A stretch of 64,000 nucleotides of DNA from assembly GCA_016787445.1 (NCBI GenBank), contig JAEUTQ010000017.1, positions 33,867-97,866 on the forward strand, given 5' to 3'. Every line of letters starts with the position of its first letter. The stretch's first letter is position 1. Both the position numbers and the translations under genes were made by a program. The notes under the pieces were generated by a model. The model saw nothing but the letters and a program-made list of their open reading frames with translations, ran no database searches and was not told the origin of the DNA. This stretch comes from Bacteroidia bacterium. Lineage in GTDB: Bacteria; Bacteroidota; Bacteroidia; B-17B0; Aurantibacillaceae. This document shows positions 10,080-18,717 of this stretch, piece by piece.

Positions 10080-12140
10080 TTATTCTTCTTCCTCTTCGTC
10101 ACCTGTTTTAGGCTTATTAGGATTGTTTGGAGTAGCTGTTTTAGGAGCATTTGGATCAACATAATCCCAGCTTACAATTCCGAATACCGTACGACGGTTT
10201 TTCTGATGTAAAGCTTCTTTCTCTTCTTTTGTTTTAGCTTTATTGATTACATCATCTGTAACTAATAAACGAGTTTCACCAAAACCTTTTGCTTGTAAAC
10301 GAGCTAAAGGAATTTTCTTTTCATTTGCTAAGTAATCAACACAAGATTGAGCACGAGCTTGAGATAATACCTGGTTTTTAGCATCCGAACCGCGGCTATC
10401 AGTATGTGCGCTTAATTGGATGATAATAGTTGGGTTATCAACTAAAGTTTGGTATAAGAAGTTTAATGAGTCTTTTGATTCAGGTTTTAAATCTGCTTTA
10501 CCCAATTCGTATAATACAGCAGGGAAGCGAATCTCACGTTCAACCGGAGTTAATTCAAAATCCTTCACGAAATCTTTTGAAACTGATTCTCCGGCAGTAG
10601 TTAATGCGCCCATATCTTTACTTGCTAAGTAACCATCTTTGTAAGTAGCCGATACAGTTTGTTTACTTGTTTCAATAGTTACTGTGTAAGAAACATTTTC
10701 TTTTAATTTGAATGAATAAGAACCATCGTTAGTTGTTACTGCATCATTTAAAGCTCCATCGCTACCTGCTAATTTAATTTTAGCATTCGCAACAGGTTCA
10801 CCTTTATTAATTCCTTTATTTCCACCGCTAGAAACAACTTTACCTTTTAAGTTAAAGTTTAATGGTGGTAAGAAGAATGACCAAATATCATCACTTCCTT
10901 TACCGCCTTCACGGTTAGAAGAGAAGTAACCACGTTGTTTGTTTCCTTCAAATACGATTCCGAAATCATCAGCACCTGAGTTAATAGGAGCTTTTAAGTT
11001 TTCAGGTGATTTAGAGAATTTACCATCAGCACCAATCTCAGCCTTGAAGATATCTAAACCTCCCATTCCAGGATGAAAATTAGAAGAGAAGAATAAGGTT
11101 TTGTTATCATTTGATACATATGGATACATTTCATCACCTGCAGTGTTGATTTGTGGACCAAGATTTAAAGGAGCAGTCCAGGTATTACCTTTTGCATCGT
11201 AAACACTTTTCCAAATATCAGCACCACCGTAACCACCTTTCATACGTGAAACGAAATAAACAGTTTTTCCGTCAGGAGAAATGCTTGGGTGACCGAAGTT
11301 TACAGAGTCAATATTGAATGGTAATTTTTCAGGAGCAGCCCAACCTGAACCTTGTTTCTTAGCAATAAAAATTTGACAACCTGCTACTGCTGATTTTACT
11401 TCAGGGCAACGAGTCATTAACATGAAATCACCTTTTTTAGAAACACAAGCAGCACCATCGTTGAAAGGAGAAATAACAGTTGGAGCTAATGTTACAGGTG
11501 TAGACCATTTACCGTTTTTATCTAAACGAGTCTCATATAAATCAGAATGATTTTGTCCTGTTGTGATATCTTGCTTATTGTTAGCGCCTTCGCGAGTAGA
11601 AGTGAAGATTAAGGTTTTGTATTTTTTATCAGAAAATGTAGGGCTGAAATCAGACTCTTTAGAGTTGATTAATGCCATATTCTCAACTTTGTAACGAGCT
11701 GGTTGATCTTTCCATTGCTGAGCTAATTCACAAGACTTAACACCTTTATCACCACGTGGGTCAGATGGGTTAAGTTTCTTATAATTATTATATTCTGTGA
11801 TAGCTTCAGGGTATTTACCTTGAGCCTTTAAGCAATCAGCCAAACGTAAAACAGCAACCGGATCAGGGTATTTTGCTGTGATTGCTTTTTGATAATAAGT
11901 TTCAGCACTTTTCATATCATTAATTTCATGATATGCGTAGCCTGTACGATACAATACTTTTGCCTTCATTTCAGGTTTCTTAACTGAAGTGTAAGCGCTT
12001 TTGTAATCTTCGATTGCTTTAAAGTACTGGCGATTTTCAAAAGCTAAATCAGCTTGTTGCAGCTTTTTTTGAGCTAATGAACTCATTGCCAAGCAAAAAA
12101 ATGCGCCGGCGAGTAATGTAATTTTAGTAAATTGTTTCAT
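10080..12140 (-). CDS. TPR / PD40 propeller / CRD / OmpA protein (PorE-like)
   Basis: A 686-residue envelope protein. Signal peptide (MKQFTKITLLAGAFFCLAMS, cleaved after SLAQ), TPRs (~25-150), WD40-like PD40 propeller (~170-430, recurrent SPDGKTVYFVS / SNDNKTLFFSS), a carboxypeptidase-regulatory-like beta domain (~435-530) and a C-terminal OmpA peptidoglycan-binding domain (~535-650) with HTDSRG and NRRTVF supplying the conserved Asp and Arg. This order matches PorE, a T9SS component that anchors to peptidoglycan. Paralogues with the same plan are frequent in the phylum, so the exact role is inferred. A second relative lies at 55565-57577. The C-terminus is a Pro/Asn/Lys stretch ending in an acidic run. 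Confidence 0.85.
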   Translation of the reverse strand: MKQFTKITLLAGAFFCLAMSSLAQKKLQQADLAFENRQYFKAIEDYKSAYTSVKKPEMKAKVLYRTGYAYHEINDMKSAETYYQKAITAKYPDPVAVLRLADCLKAQGKYPEAITEYNNYKKLNPSDPRGDKGVKSCELAQQWKDQPARYKVENMALINSKESDFSPTFSDKKYKTLIFTSTREGANNKQDITTGQNHSDLYETRLDKNGKWSTPVTLAPTVISPFNDGAACVSKKGDFMLMTRCPEVKSAVAGCQIFIAKKQGSGWAAPEKLPFNIDSVNFGHPSISPDGKTVYFVSRMKGGYGGADIWKSVYDAKGNTWTAPLNLGPQINTAGDEMYPYVSNDNKTLFFSSNFHPGMGGLDIFKAEIGADGKFSKSPENLKAPINSGADDFGIVFEGNKQRGYFSSNREGGKGSDDIWSFFLPPLNFNLKGKVVSSGGNKGINKGEPVANAKIKLAGSDGALNDAVTTNDGSYSFKLKENVSYTVTIETSKQTVSATYKDGYLASKDMGALTTAGESVSKDFVKDFELTPVEREIRFPAVLYELGKADLKPESKDSLNFLYQTLVDNPTIIIQLSAHTDSRGSDAKNQVLSQARAQSCVDYLANEKKIPLARLQAKGFGETRLLVTDDVINKAKTKEEKEALHQKNRRTVFGIVSWDYVDPNAPKTATPNNPNKPKTGDEEEEE

Positions 12141-12245
12141 ATTTATACTTATTACCTTATTTATATAGTTTGCTAAAATACTAATTTATTTATTTGTGCA
12201 AAAATTTTTATAAAAAACAGGCTGTTCAGCGACAGTTTTTCAATA

Positions 12246-12716
12246 TTAATGGTGTTCAGCACCGTGTTCCGCCGAATTTTCATGGCCTCCACCGTGATGA
12301 GCTCCTGATCTCAAGTCTTCCTGCTGTTTTACCAAAATTGGATCTAATTTAGTACGGTTTTCAGGGCGACTAGAGTAGGTTCCTTCGTTTAAACAAATAA
12401 AGATAGTATAAGCCATAAAAATGGTATAAGGAACCAAAATGGCGTATTTAAAGAACTTTACTTCATGACCTAAGTGCATGAACTGTATTACGATATAACC
12501 GGCTTTAGCAATTGTTAAAGTGATGAAAAGAACTTTTAACCAAGTAGTCCCTGACCAACCTTGACCAGGCGCCAAAAAACCTATAATTAATTCGAAAATT
12601 GTGATTACTAACATAATCCAAAACACATTCCAAAGCTTACGACGGGCTTTTTTGCCTTCTTCTTCGCTATGGTGAGCCATTAGCTCATATTGAGGATAAT
12701 CATCGTGAAATTCCAT
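12246..12716 (-). CDS. Cytochrome c oxidase subunit IV family protein
   Basis: A 156-residue small subunit of a heme-copper oxidase. Three hydrophobic helices are visible (WNVFWIMLVITIFELIIGF; the segment around VLFITLTIAKAGYIVIQFMHLGHE; and YAILVPYTIFMAYTIFICL), the usual COX4/prokaryotic subunit IV layout, with His-rich cytoplasmic tails. IAKAGYIVIQFMHLGHE is characteristic. It is the last gene of the ctaB-coxIII-coxIII-coxIV group, 41 bp after the preceding gene. It likely stabilises the oxidase and is not catalytic. Upstream transcription probably comes from ctaB or beyond, as no promoter is visible directly in front. Confidence 0.88.
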   Translation of the reverse strand: MEFHDDYPQYELMAHHSEEEGKKARRKLWNVFWIMLVITIFELIIGFLAPGQGWSGTTWLKVLFITLTIAKAGYIVIQFMHLGHEVKFFKYAILVPYTIFMAYTIFICLNEGTYSSRPENRTKLDPILVKQQEDLRSGAHHGGGHENSAEHGAEHH

Positions 12717-12757
12717 GTTTAATCAATTTTTAAGTTAAGCAATTGTTTTTTGAGTGA

Positions 12758-13483
12758 TTATAATAAATAAAAGAATGTAAATACGAATACCCACACTAAA
12801 TCTACAAAGTGCCAGTATAAACCTACCTTCTCAACCATTTCATAATGACCGCGACGTTCGTAGGTACCTTTTAATACATTCATAAAGATCACAAAATTGA
12901 TGACTACCCCGGAAAATACGTGGGTACCATGGAAACCTGTAATAAAAAAGAAGAAATTGGCAAATTGAGGCACGCCATATTCATTCACAGTCATGTTTGC
13001 GCCATAAATGCGCTCTAATACATATTTACCTTGTTCTTGGTCCCACACATTACGCATAGCACCTTCACTAGTTCCTACAATAAAGTGATACCACTCCCAA
13101 GCCTGAGAGCCTACGAATGCTAAACCACCAATAATAGTCCATAACATCCAAATAATAACGCCTTTTTTATCGTTTCTGTGACCGGCTTCTACAGCTAATA
13201 CCATAGTAACCGAAGACATAATTAAGATAAAGGTCATTAAACCTACATAGGCTAATGGTAAGTGTTGTTCAACAAATGGAAAGTGAGTAAATACGTTTTC
13301 AGCTTTAGGCCATACTTCAGCGTATTTATGTCTGATAAAGCCGTAAGCGCAAAGTAATCCACCAAAAGTTAAAGCATCGGAGATGAGGAAGAACCACATA
13401 AAGATTTTTCCGTAACTGATTCTGAAAGGCGACTGACCGCCGCTCCAGGCTTCTTTTTGATCGATTTCTACAGAGTGAGCCAT
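12758..13483 (-). CDS. Cytochrome c oxidase subunit III (first of two)
   Basis: A 241-residue heme-copper oxidase subunit III. Five to six transmembrane helices, with the family signatures WEWYHFI, FHGTHVFSGV and a C-terminal GLYWHFVDLVWVFVFTFFYLL. Subunit III surrounds subunit I in the inner membrane and supports proton uptake stability. The gene sits between a shorter subunit III homologue (13522-14127) and subunit IV; this doublet is the arrangement seen in Bacteroidota oxidase clusters (subunits I and II are usually near but are not in this window). The conserved N-terminus MAHSVEIDQKEAW supports the ATG at 13483. Confidence 0.92.
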   Translation of the reverse strand: MAHSVEIDQKEAWSGGQSPFRISYGKIFMWFFLISDALTFGGLLCAYGFIRHKYAEVWPKAENVFTHFPFVEQHLPLAYVGLMTFILIMSSVTMVLAVEAGHRNDKKGVIIWMLWTIIGGLAFVGSQAWEWYHFIVGTSEGAMRNVWDQEQGKYVLERIYGANMTVNEYGVPQFANFFFFITGFHGTHVFSGVVINFVIFMNVLKGTYERRGHYEMVEKVGLYWHFVDLVWVFVFTFFYLL

Positions 13484-13521
13484 AGTTTTAACAAAATTTA
13501 GAGTTTATTACGACTGCAATT

Positions 13522-14127
13522 TTAACGAATAAAATATAAAAACAAAAATAAATATACCCATAAAACGCTCAAAAAGTGCCAATAAATGGCGCAGAGCTCA
13601 ACTCCCAAGGCGTTTTCAGAGCTATATTTCTTCCGTAAAGAATTTATCAACACGAACATAAGGGAAATTAAACCACCCGCTAAATGCGCCCAATGTGCCC
13701 AAATAAAGAAGATAAAAAAGGAGCCCGATGGATTACTATATTTACCTCCGAACACGATTTTATTATCAAACAATTCTTTCCAGCCCATGTATTGCAATCC
13801 TGAAAATATCAGTGCTAAAATAAATGTGAGGAGAGCCCCGGTGAACACCCCTTTATTATCTCCTTTTTTAACGGCCTTTTGAGCATAAATGAATGTTATA
13901 CTGCTTGTTACGATAAATGCGGTACTAATAATAAACATGGATGGTACTTCAAATTGTAGCCAATTTCCTGCCCCTTGTCTAACAATATAAGCGCTTGTTA
14001 AACCGGCCCAAAACATAAGCATGCTAATAATGGCTATCCAAAGTAATGCTTTTGCTGTTTTTTTGTGAGCTGCTTTTAAGTCGATTTGTAAATCCGGACT
14101 TGGTTCAAATTTAATTTCTTCTGCCAT
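13522..14127 (-). CDS. Cytochrome c oxidase subunit III-like protein (second copy)
   Basis: A 201-residue five-helix protein of the oxidase subunit III superfamily. It shows the family's HWAHLAGG core and the terminal YWHFLSVLWVYLFLFLYFIR. It is shorter than the partner encoded downstream and shares only family-level similarity with it, so this is an old paralogue, not a recent duplicate. It lies 4 bp after ctaB, indicating co-transcription and probably translational coupling. The two subunit III genes probably contribute to one oxidase, as in other members of the phylum (inference). Confidence 0.88.
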   Translation of the reverse strand: MAEEIKFEPSPDLQIDLKAAHKKTAKALLWIAIISMLMFWAGLTSAYIVRQGAGNWLQFEVPSMFIISTAFIVTSSITFIYAQKAVKKGDNKGVFTGALLTFILALIFSGLQYMGWKELFDNKIVFGGKYSNPSGSFFIFFIWAHWAHLAGGLISLMFVLINSLRKKYSSENALGVELCAIYWHFLSVLWVYLFLFLYFIR

Positions 14128-14131
14128 GGTG

Positions 14132-15061
14132 TTATGCTTTTGTCATTAATGCTAATTGTACTACCGGTAAATAAATTATTGCTACCACAAACAATTTCTT
14201 AGCCGATTCAATTGTAGTTATTCTGTAAAAGTTATAAGCTTGTATTACTAATGTAATTCCACATACAAACACCACTAAGGCTGTTAACCAACCAACGTAA
14301 TTAAACGCATAAGGCAGCAAGCTTATTGGAGTGAGAAATATAGAATACACTAAAATCTGGTTTTTTGAAACATTATCTCTTCCTCCGGACGAAGGCAACA
14401 TTAAAAAGCCGGCTTTTTGATAATCATCGTGATTAAACCAGGCTAATGACCAAAAATGAGGAAATTGCCAGAAAAACTGAATTATAAATAATAGAAAAGC
14501 GAAAAACGAAATGTTTCCAAAACCTTCAGTTGCTGCAACAGCCCCAATCAATGTTGGTAAGGCTCCGGGAAAAGCACCAACAAATACGGAGAAAGGTGTA
14601 ATCCTTTTTAAAGGGGTATAGGCCAAAGCGTATAATACAATGGAAATAAATCCTAAAATTCCGCTTAAAGGGTTCGTATAAACCCATAGCATAACAGTTC
14701 CGCCAATTCCAAAAATAGAACAAAACAAAAGAGATTCGACATTGCTAAGTTTATTGGTTGGCATCGGACGGTTTTTTGTACGATCCATTAGTTTGTCGAG
14801 GTCTTTTTCGATAACCTGATTAAAACCGTTTGCTGCCGCTGTTACCATAAAGCCACCTACAGACAAGGCAATGATTTGTTTAGCGCTAATGTTTTCAGCC
14901 ACGGTAAAATAAGTCACAACGGCTGAGAAAACTACAAGTGCTGCTAAGCGGTATTTTGTAAGCTTAACAAAAGCCTGAAATTTTGAATAATCGGCAAGTT
15001 CTGTTTTAATATCTTTTTCGGCTGTGTTCAAGGGCGCCACAAAGGTAATGAAATATGCCAA
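14132..15061 (-). CDS. ctaB: Protoheme IX farnesyltransferase (heme O synthase)
   Basis: A 309-residue UbiA-family prenyltransferase that adds farnesyl from farnesyl diphosphate to heme b, making heme O for the oxidase encoded downstream. About nine membrane helices. The Mg-diphosphate-binding aspartate motif is present as NGFNQVIEKDLDKLMDRT followed by NRPMP, and the second conserved loop as NHDDYQKAGFLMLP. Length is typical. It begins 15 bp after the stop of the membrane protein gene upstream, so the operon may extend back through that gene to the ABC exporter, an unusual start for an oxidase cluster. Confidence 0.93.
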   Translation of the reverse strand: MAYFITFVAPLNTAEKDIKTELADYSKFQAFVKLTKYRLAALVVFSAVVTYFTVAENISAKQIIALSVGGFMVTAAANGFNQVIEKDLDKLMDRTKNRPMPTNKLSNVESLLFCSIFGIGGTVMLWVYTNPLSGILGFISIVLYALAYTPLKRITPFSVFVGAFPGALPTLIGAVAATEGFGNISFFAFLLFIIQFFWQFPHFWSLAWFNHDDYQKAGFLMLPSSGGRDNVSKNQILVYSIFLTPISLLPYAFNYVGWLTALVVFVCGITLVIQAYNFYRITTIESAKKLFVVAIIYLPVVQLALMTKA

Positions 15062-15076
15062 TTTAAATATTAGAAT

Positions 15077-16918
15077 CTAATAAATAGTTAAGTTGCTTTT
15101 ACTGTTAATATTAAACCATCTTACACCTTCATGAACAATGTCGATTTCCAACAGATACTCACCTTTTTTAATATTTTCAAGATTTATTGATAAACCATTT
15201 TTTATAGAAGAGTTAGCAGGAATATCCAACTCAATAATGCTTCGAGCGCCATCGTGAACCAATAATTTCCCATCTTTTGTATATAAGTGATACGATAGCC
15301 ATAGTCGTTTCTCATTGCTTATAGAAGACGGAAAGTTGCTGTCTGTTTTATTAACTAAGCTAATTTCAATCTGTCGTTGTTTATTGCTAAGTAATTTGTA
15401 TTCTTTTTCTGAAATTATTAAAATGTTATCAGAATTAAAATTACGTTCATTTAATTGCCAATCTTGAACTGTATTTGGTTTTTGGTAATATTCATCTTCA
15501 AAATTGAAATAGTTTTTGTTAAAACTGTCTGTGTTTAAATTAAACCAATATGGTAAAAATTGAATTCCAATGAAACATTTAGGTTGAGTTTTAATAATAG
15601 AATCAAACTGAGAAGTGTTAATTACTGAAAAAAAGGTCATTGAATTCTTTGGGTTTTCAAGTGATGAAAGTAGTAAGCTTTCGAAGGACAAATCCCAGTC
15701 TACCCACACGGTTTTCCAATCAAAGTTCCAAGCACATACAACAAACTTCTTTCCTTCTCTATTTCGTAAGTTTTCTATGGTTCGTTCAATGTATTTAGTT
15801 CTGTCATATATACTGAGTCCGGATTTTGTGAGTTTGTAGAAATTAAAACTTAACACGATAAGCACTAAACCAAAAATATATTTGTACTTAAAATGGAAAA
15901 GAAAATTCTGACTAATAGAAACTCCAATAATCACACCAAACAAGCAATAGTAATTTTGATAATTTAGTGGAGAGTCATGGTTAGTGTTATAAGCAATTAC
16001 AAGTATAATGAGACCAATAAAACCAGTAACAAGTATTAAAGATTGTAACCAAAATCTTCTTAAAAGCAGAAAAAGAATTACGACAACAAAAATCAGAATG
16101 TTAACTAAAAAGTGATTTACAAAAAACTCCTTAAAAAACTGAAAGGATTCAATATTATTTAGATCAGTTAATACTTTTTTAAACTCATTTATTCCAATCA
16201 TCTTTGAAGCATCGTATGAGTCTTTTGGTATTAGTAAAATTTTTAATGCTAAAATAATAATAGGTAAAAAGGATACTAAAACAATGGACGGTTTGAATTC
16301 CCTATTTTCAATAAGCATTGCTAATTTATAAAAGAACCAAAACAAAATCGGAACGATAGCCAAAACGTGGGTGTATGCAATTAATAAACTACAGGCTAAT
16401 ACAAAGAAAATTATTGCTACATATCCTTTTTTCGTAATTATATTCTCATTTAAATATTCAATTAAAGCAAATAGGATAAACATTAATCCAAAAGTTGAGT
16501 GAATTTCCGAGACAGGGTAGTAAAAACTGTATCTATAGAAAAGAATAATAGACAATAAATAACTGAATGCTAGCTTGTAGTTTTTTAATGCTTTAAGGAT
16601 TATTGTAAAAAAAATAAAATTCCAAATAGCAAACGAAATCGAATAAAGAAAAAGGAAACCTTTTAAATTTATTCCGCATTTAATTCCTAAAAGCGGAAGC
16701 AATTGAGTATAAAATGCCCCCCATCTATCGTTTTCAATATTGAAGTTTTCTCTATGAAGTATTTTAAATGAATAGTAAGCTGCATCAAAAGAAACTGTCC
16801 GTTCTAGGTAAAAAAAAGCACAATAGATGAAGTAAATCGTAAAGAATAAAATGCCTGTCCAAAAAACAATACGTTTAGCGTTATACTGGGTAGGATATGA
16901 ATTAATTTCAAATGGCAT
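15077..16918 (-). CDS. Polytopic membrane protein with C-terminal beta module, glycosyltransferase-C-like (function unknown)
   Basis: A ~613-residue protein with roughly ten hydrophobic helices in residues 20-370, a soluble region (~380-610) and no recognised catalytic domain. The layout resembles lipid-linked-sugar (GT-C/ArnT-like) membrane proteins, but I see no firm DE/DD motif. The last ~95 residues (LWLSYHLYTKDGKLL ... LDIVHEGVRWF) match a beta-sandwich pattern I recognise at the ends of polysaccharide-related methyltransferases and glycosyltransferases. Start choice: an upstream ATG at 16939 would overlap the exporter gene by 20 bp; the ATG at 16918 follows its stop at once and is preferred. 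Base composition is visibly more AT-rich than the flanking genes, which could mean transfer. Confidence 0.55.
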   Translation of the reverse strand: MPFEINSYPTQYNAKRIVFWTGILFFTIYFIYCAFFYLERTVSFDAAYYSFKILHRENFNIENDRWGAFYTQLLPLLGIKCGINLKGFLFLYSISFAIWNFIFFTIILKALKNYKLAFSYLLSIILFYRYSFYYPVSEIHSTFGLMFILFALIEYLNENIITKKGYVAIIFFVLACSLLIAYTHVLAIVPILFWFFYKLAMLIENREFKPSIVLVSFLPIIILALKILLIPKDSYDASKMIGINEFKKVLTDLNNIESFQFFKEFFVNHFLVNILIFVVVILFLLLRRFWLQSLILVTGFIGLIILVIAYNTNHDSPLNYQNYYCLFGVIIGVSISQNFLFHFKYKYIFGLVLIVLSFNFYKLTKSGLSIYDRTKYIERTIENLRNREGKKFVVCAWNFDWKTVWVDWDLSFESLLLSSLENPKNSMTFFSVINTSQFDSIIKTQPKCFIGIQFLPYWFNLNTDSFNKNYFNFEDEYYQKPNTVQDWQLNERNFNSDNILIISEKEYKLLSNKQRQIEISLVNKTDSNFPSSISNEKRLWLSYHLYTKDGKLLVHDGARSIIELDIPANSSIKNGLSINLENIKKGEYLLEIDIVHEGVRWFNINSKSNLTIY

Positions 16919-16919
16919 A

Positions 16920-18656
16920 CTAGTTCTTCTGTAACTCAAATAAGTCGTAGTATTTTCCTTTTAAATTTAACAGATCCTGATGGGTTCCGCTTTCCGCAAT
17001 CCGTCCATCACTCAAATAAAGAATCTTATTAGCACCTTTAATGCTTGAAATGCGAGGGCTTATAATTATACATGTTTTGCCATGCATAATTTGTTTAAGG
17101 TTGTTTAATATTTGAGCTTCCGTTTCGGTATCAACGGCCGATAAACAGTCGTCAAAAATTAAAATTTCCGGATTCTTGATAATTGCTCTGGCAATGGAAA
17201 CACGTTGCTTTTGCCCCCCCGATAAGGTAATTCCCCGCTCTCCAACCATGGTCTCAAATTTTTCAGGAAATGACATGATATTGTCGTAAACCGAAGCTTT
17301 TTTGGCAGCTTCTTCAATATCTGTTTTGGTGAAATTATTGTTGCCTGAAAATGAAATATTATTGGCAATTGTATCACTGAACAAAAAAACTTCCTGCGGT
17401 ACAATCCCCATATTATTTCTTAAATGATATAAATGATGTTGTTTAATGTTTTTATGGTTCACAGAAATTTCTCCGCTGTCACAATCATAAATCCGACTTA
17501 ATAATTGAGCAATGGTAGATTTTCCGGAGCCTACCGGACCTGTAATTCCTAACACTTCTCCTTTTTTAAGTTCAAAGGAGACATTATCGAGTGCCTTGAT
17601 TCCTGTTTCAGGGTAAGTAAATGACACATTTTTAAACTCAATATCTCCTGCAACATCCGTTTTTTCATTCGATGGATTTACTATAGTTGGCTTTACACTT
17701 AAGAACTCATTAATTCTTTCTTGCGAAGCGGCGGCACGTTGCACCAACGATGTTACCCAGCCTAAGGATGCAAACGGCCAAGTGAGTCGGAATACATTCA
17801 TGATAAATTCCGGAATATTTCCAGCCTCAATTTTTTTCTGCGTAACCAGATACCCGCCATACCACACCGTTATCAATACACTCATGCCAATCATTAAAAC
17901 CATGGTTGGTTGAAAGTAGGATTCGATGGTTGCGAGTTTCAGATTCTCTTTTTTGTAGTTTTCGCCTTTTTCATTGATAGTTTCACTAAAAAACTTTTCG
18001 CGGGCATACGCTTTTACAACGCGAATAGAGGCAAAGCTCTCTTGCGCATGAGACGTTAAATTCGATAATTCTTGTTGTACCTTGTTACTTCTTTGATTAA
18101 TTAAATTGGAAACTTTATAAATGATAAACGACAAAATAGGCAATGGTATAAATACCATCAGAGTTAATTGAACATTTACACTTAACATAAACGCAACAAC
18201 TGTTATAATGGTTACAACGGTATTTACCATGTACATCACAGCGGGCCCGGTATACATACGCACTTTACCAACATCTTCCGTAATCCTATTCATTAAATCG
18301 CCGGTACTGTTTTGTTTGTAAAAGGAAATGTCGAGTTTTTGGTAGTGATCGTAAATTTCGTTTTTCTGATCGTATTCGATATGCCTACTCATCACAATGA
18401 TGGTTTGTCGCATTAAAAACATAAACAAACCACTTATAAGTGCAAGTCCGATAATGGTTAATCCATAATAGATAAATACCGAATTATCACCAAAATTCTT
18501 ATCGTTTATTAATTTAAGTAAGGTATTAGTGCCTTTACGTACGATAACAGCCTGATAGGTGCCAAAAATGGTAGATAGGGATACAAACAAAATTCCCAAA
18601 AGAAGAAGCCACTTATATTTTACAAAATAGTGATTAAGGCTGAGTAATGATTTCAC
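16920..18656 (-). CDS. ABC exporter half-transporter with degenerate ATPase site
   Basis: A 578-residue type IV ABC exporter: six-helix membrane domain (~1-320) then a nucleotide-binding domain. Walker A GPVGSGKST (~372-380), Q-loop GIVPQEVFLF and signature LSGGQKQR are normal. Walker B reads ILIFDD: residue 503 is Asp where the catalytic Glu is expected. The H-loop reads IIISPRISS: residue 534 is Pro where His is expected. Such changes mark the non-hydrolysing half of heterodimeric exporters (TM287/288, BmrCD type), so an active partner elsewhere is likely. A minus-strand -7 element (complement of caaattta, 18661-18668) lies 5 bp before the ATG, predicting a leaderless mRNA. Substrate unknown. 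Confidence 0.85.
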   Translation of the reverse strand: MKSLLSLNHYFVKYKWLLLLGILFVSLSTIFGTYQAVIVRKGTNTLLKLINDKNFGDNSVFIYYGLTIIGLALISGLFMFLMRQTIIVMSRHIEYDQKNEIYDHYQKLDISFYKQNSTGDLMNRITEDVGKVRMYTGPAVMYMVNTVVTIITVVAFMLSVNVQLTLMVFIPLPILSFIIYKVSNLINQRSNKVQQELSNLTSHAQESFASIRVVKAYAREKFFSETINEKGENYKKENLKLATIESYFQPTMVLMIGMSVLITVWYGGYLVTQKKIEAGNIPEFIMNVFRLTWPFASLGWVTSLVQRAAASQERINEFLSVKPTIVNPSNEKTDVAGDIEFKNVSFTYPETGIKALDNVSFELKKGEVLGITGPVGSGKSTIAQLLSRIYDCDSGEISVNHKNIKQHHLYHLRNNMGIVPQEVFLFSDTIANNISFSGNNNFTKTDIEEAAKKASVYDNIMSFPEKFETMVGERGITLSGGQKQRVSIARAIIKNPEILIFDDCLSAVDTETEAQILNNLKQIMHGKTCIIISPRISSIKGANKILYLSDGRIAESGTHQDLLNLKGKYYDLFELQKN

Positions 18657-18660
18657 GCTG

Positions 18661-18668
18661 CAAATTTA
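18661..18668 (-). promoter_or_regulatory. -7 promoter element for the ABC exporter
   Basis: The minus strand reads TAAATTTG, a perfect TAnnTTTG. The ATG is 5 bp downstream, so the transcript would start at or near the initiation codon. No clear -33 TTG is seen. Confidence 0.45.
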
Positions 18669-18717
18669 CGCTTTAATTTAAACTGGTTATGCTGGAATAG
18701 TTTGTATTTTTACAGTA

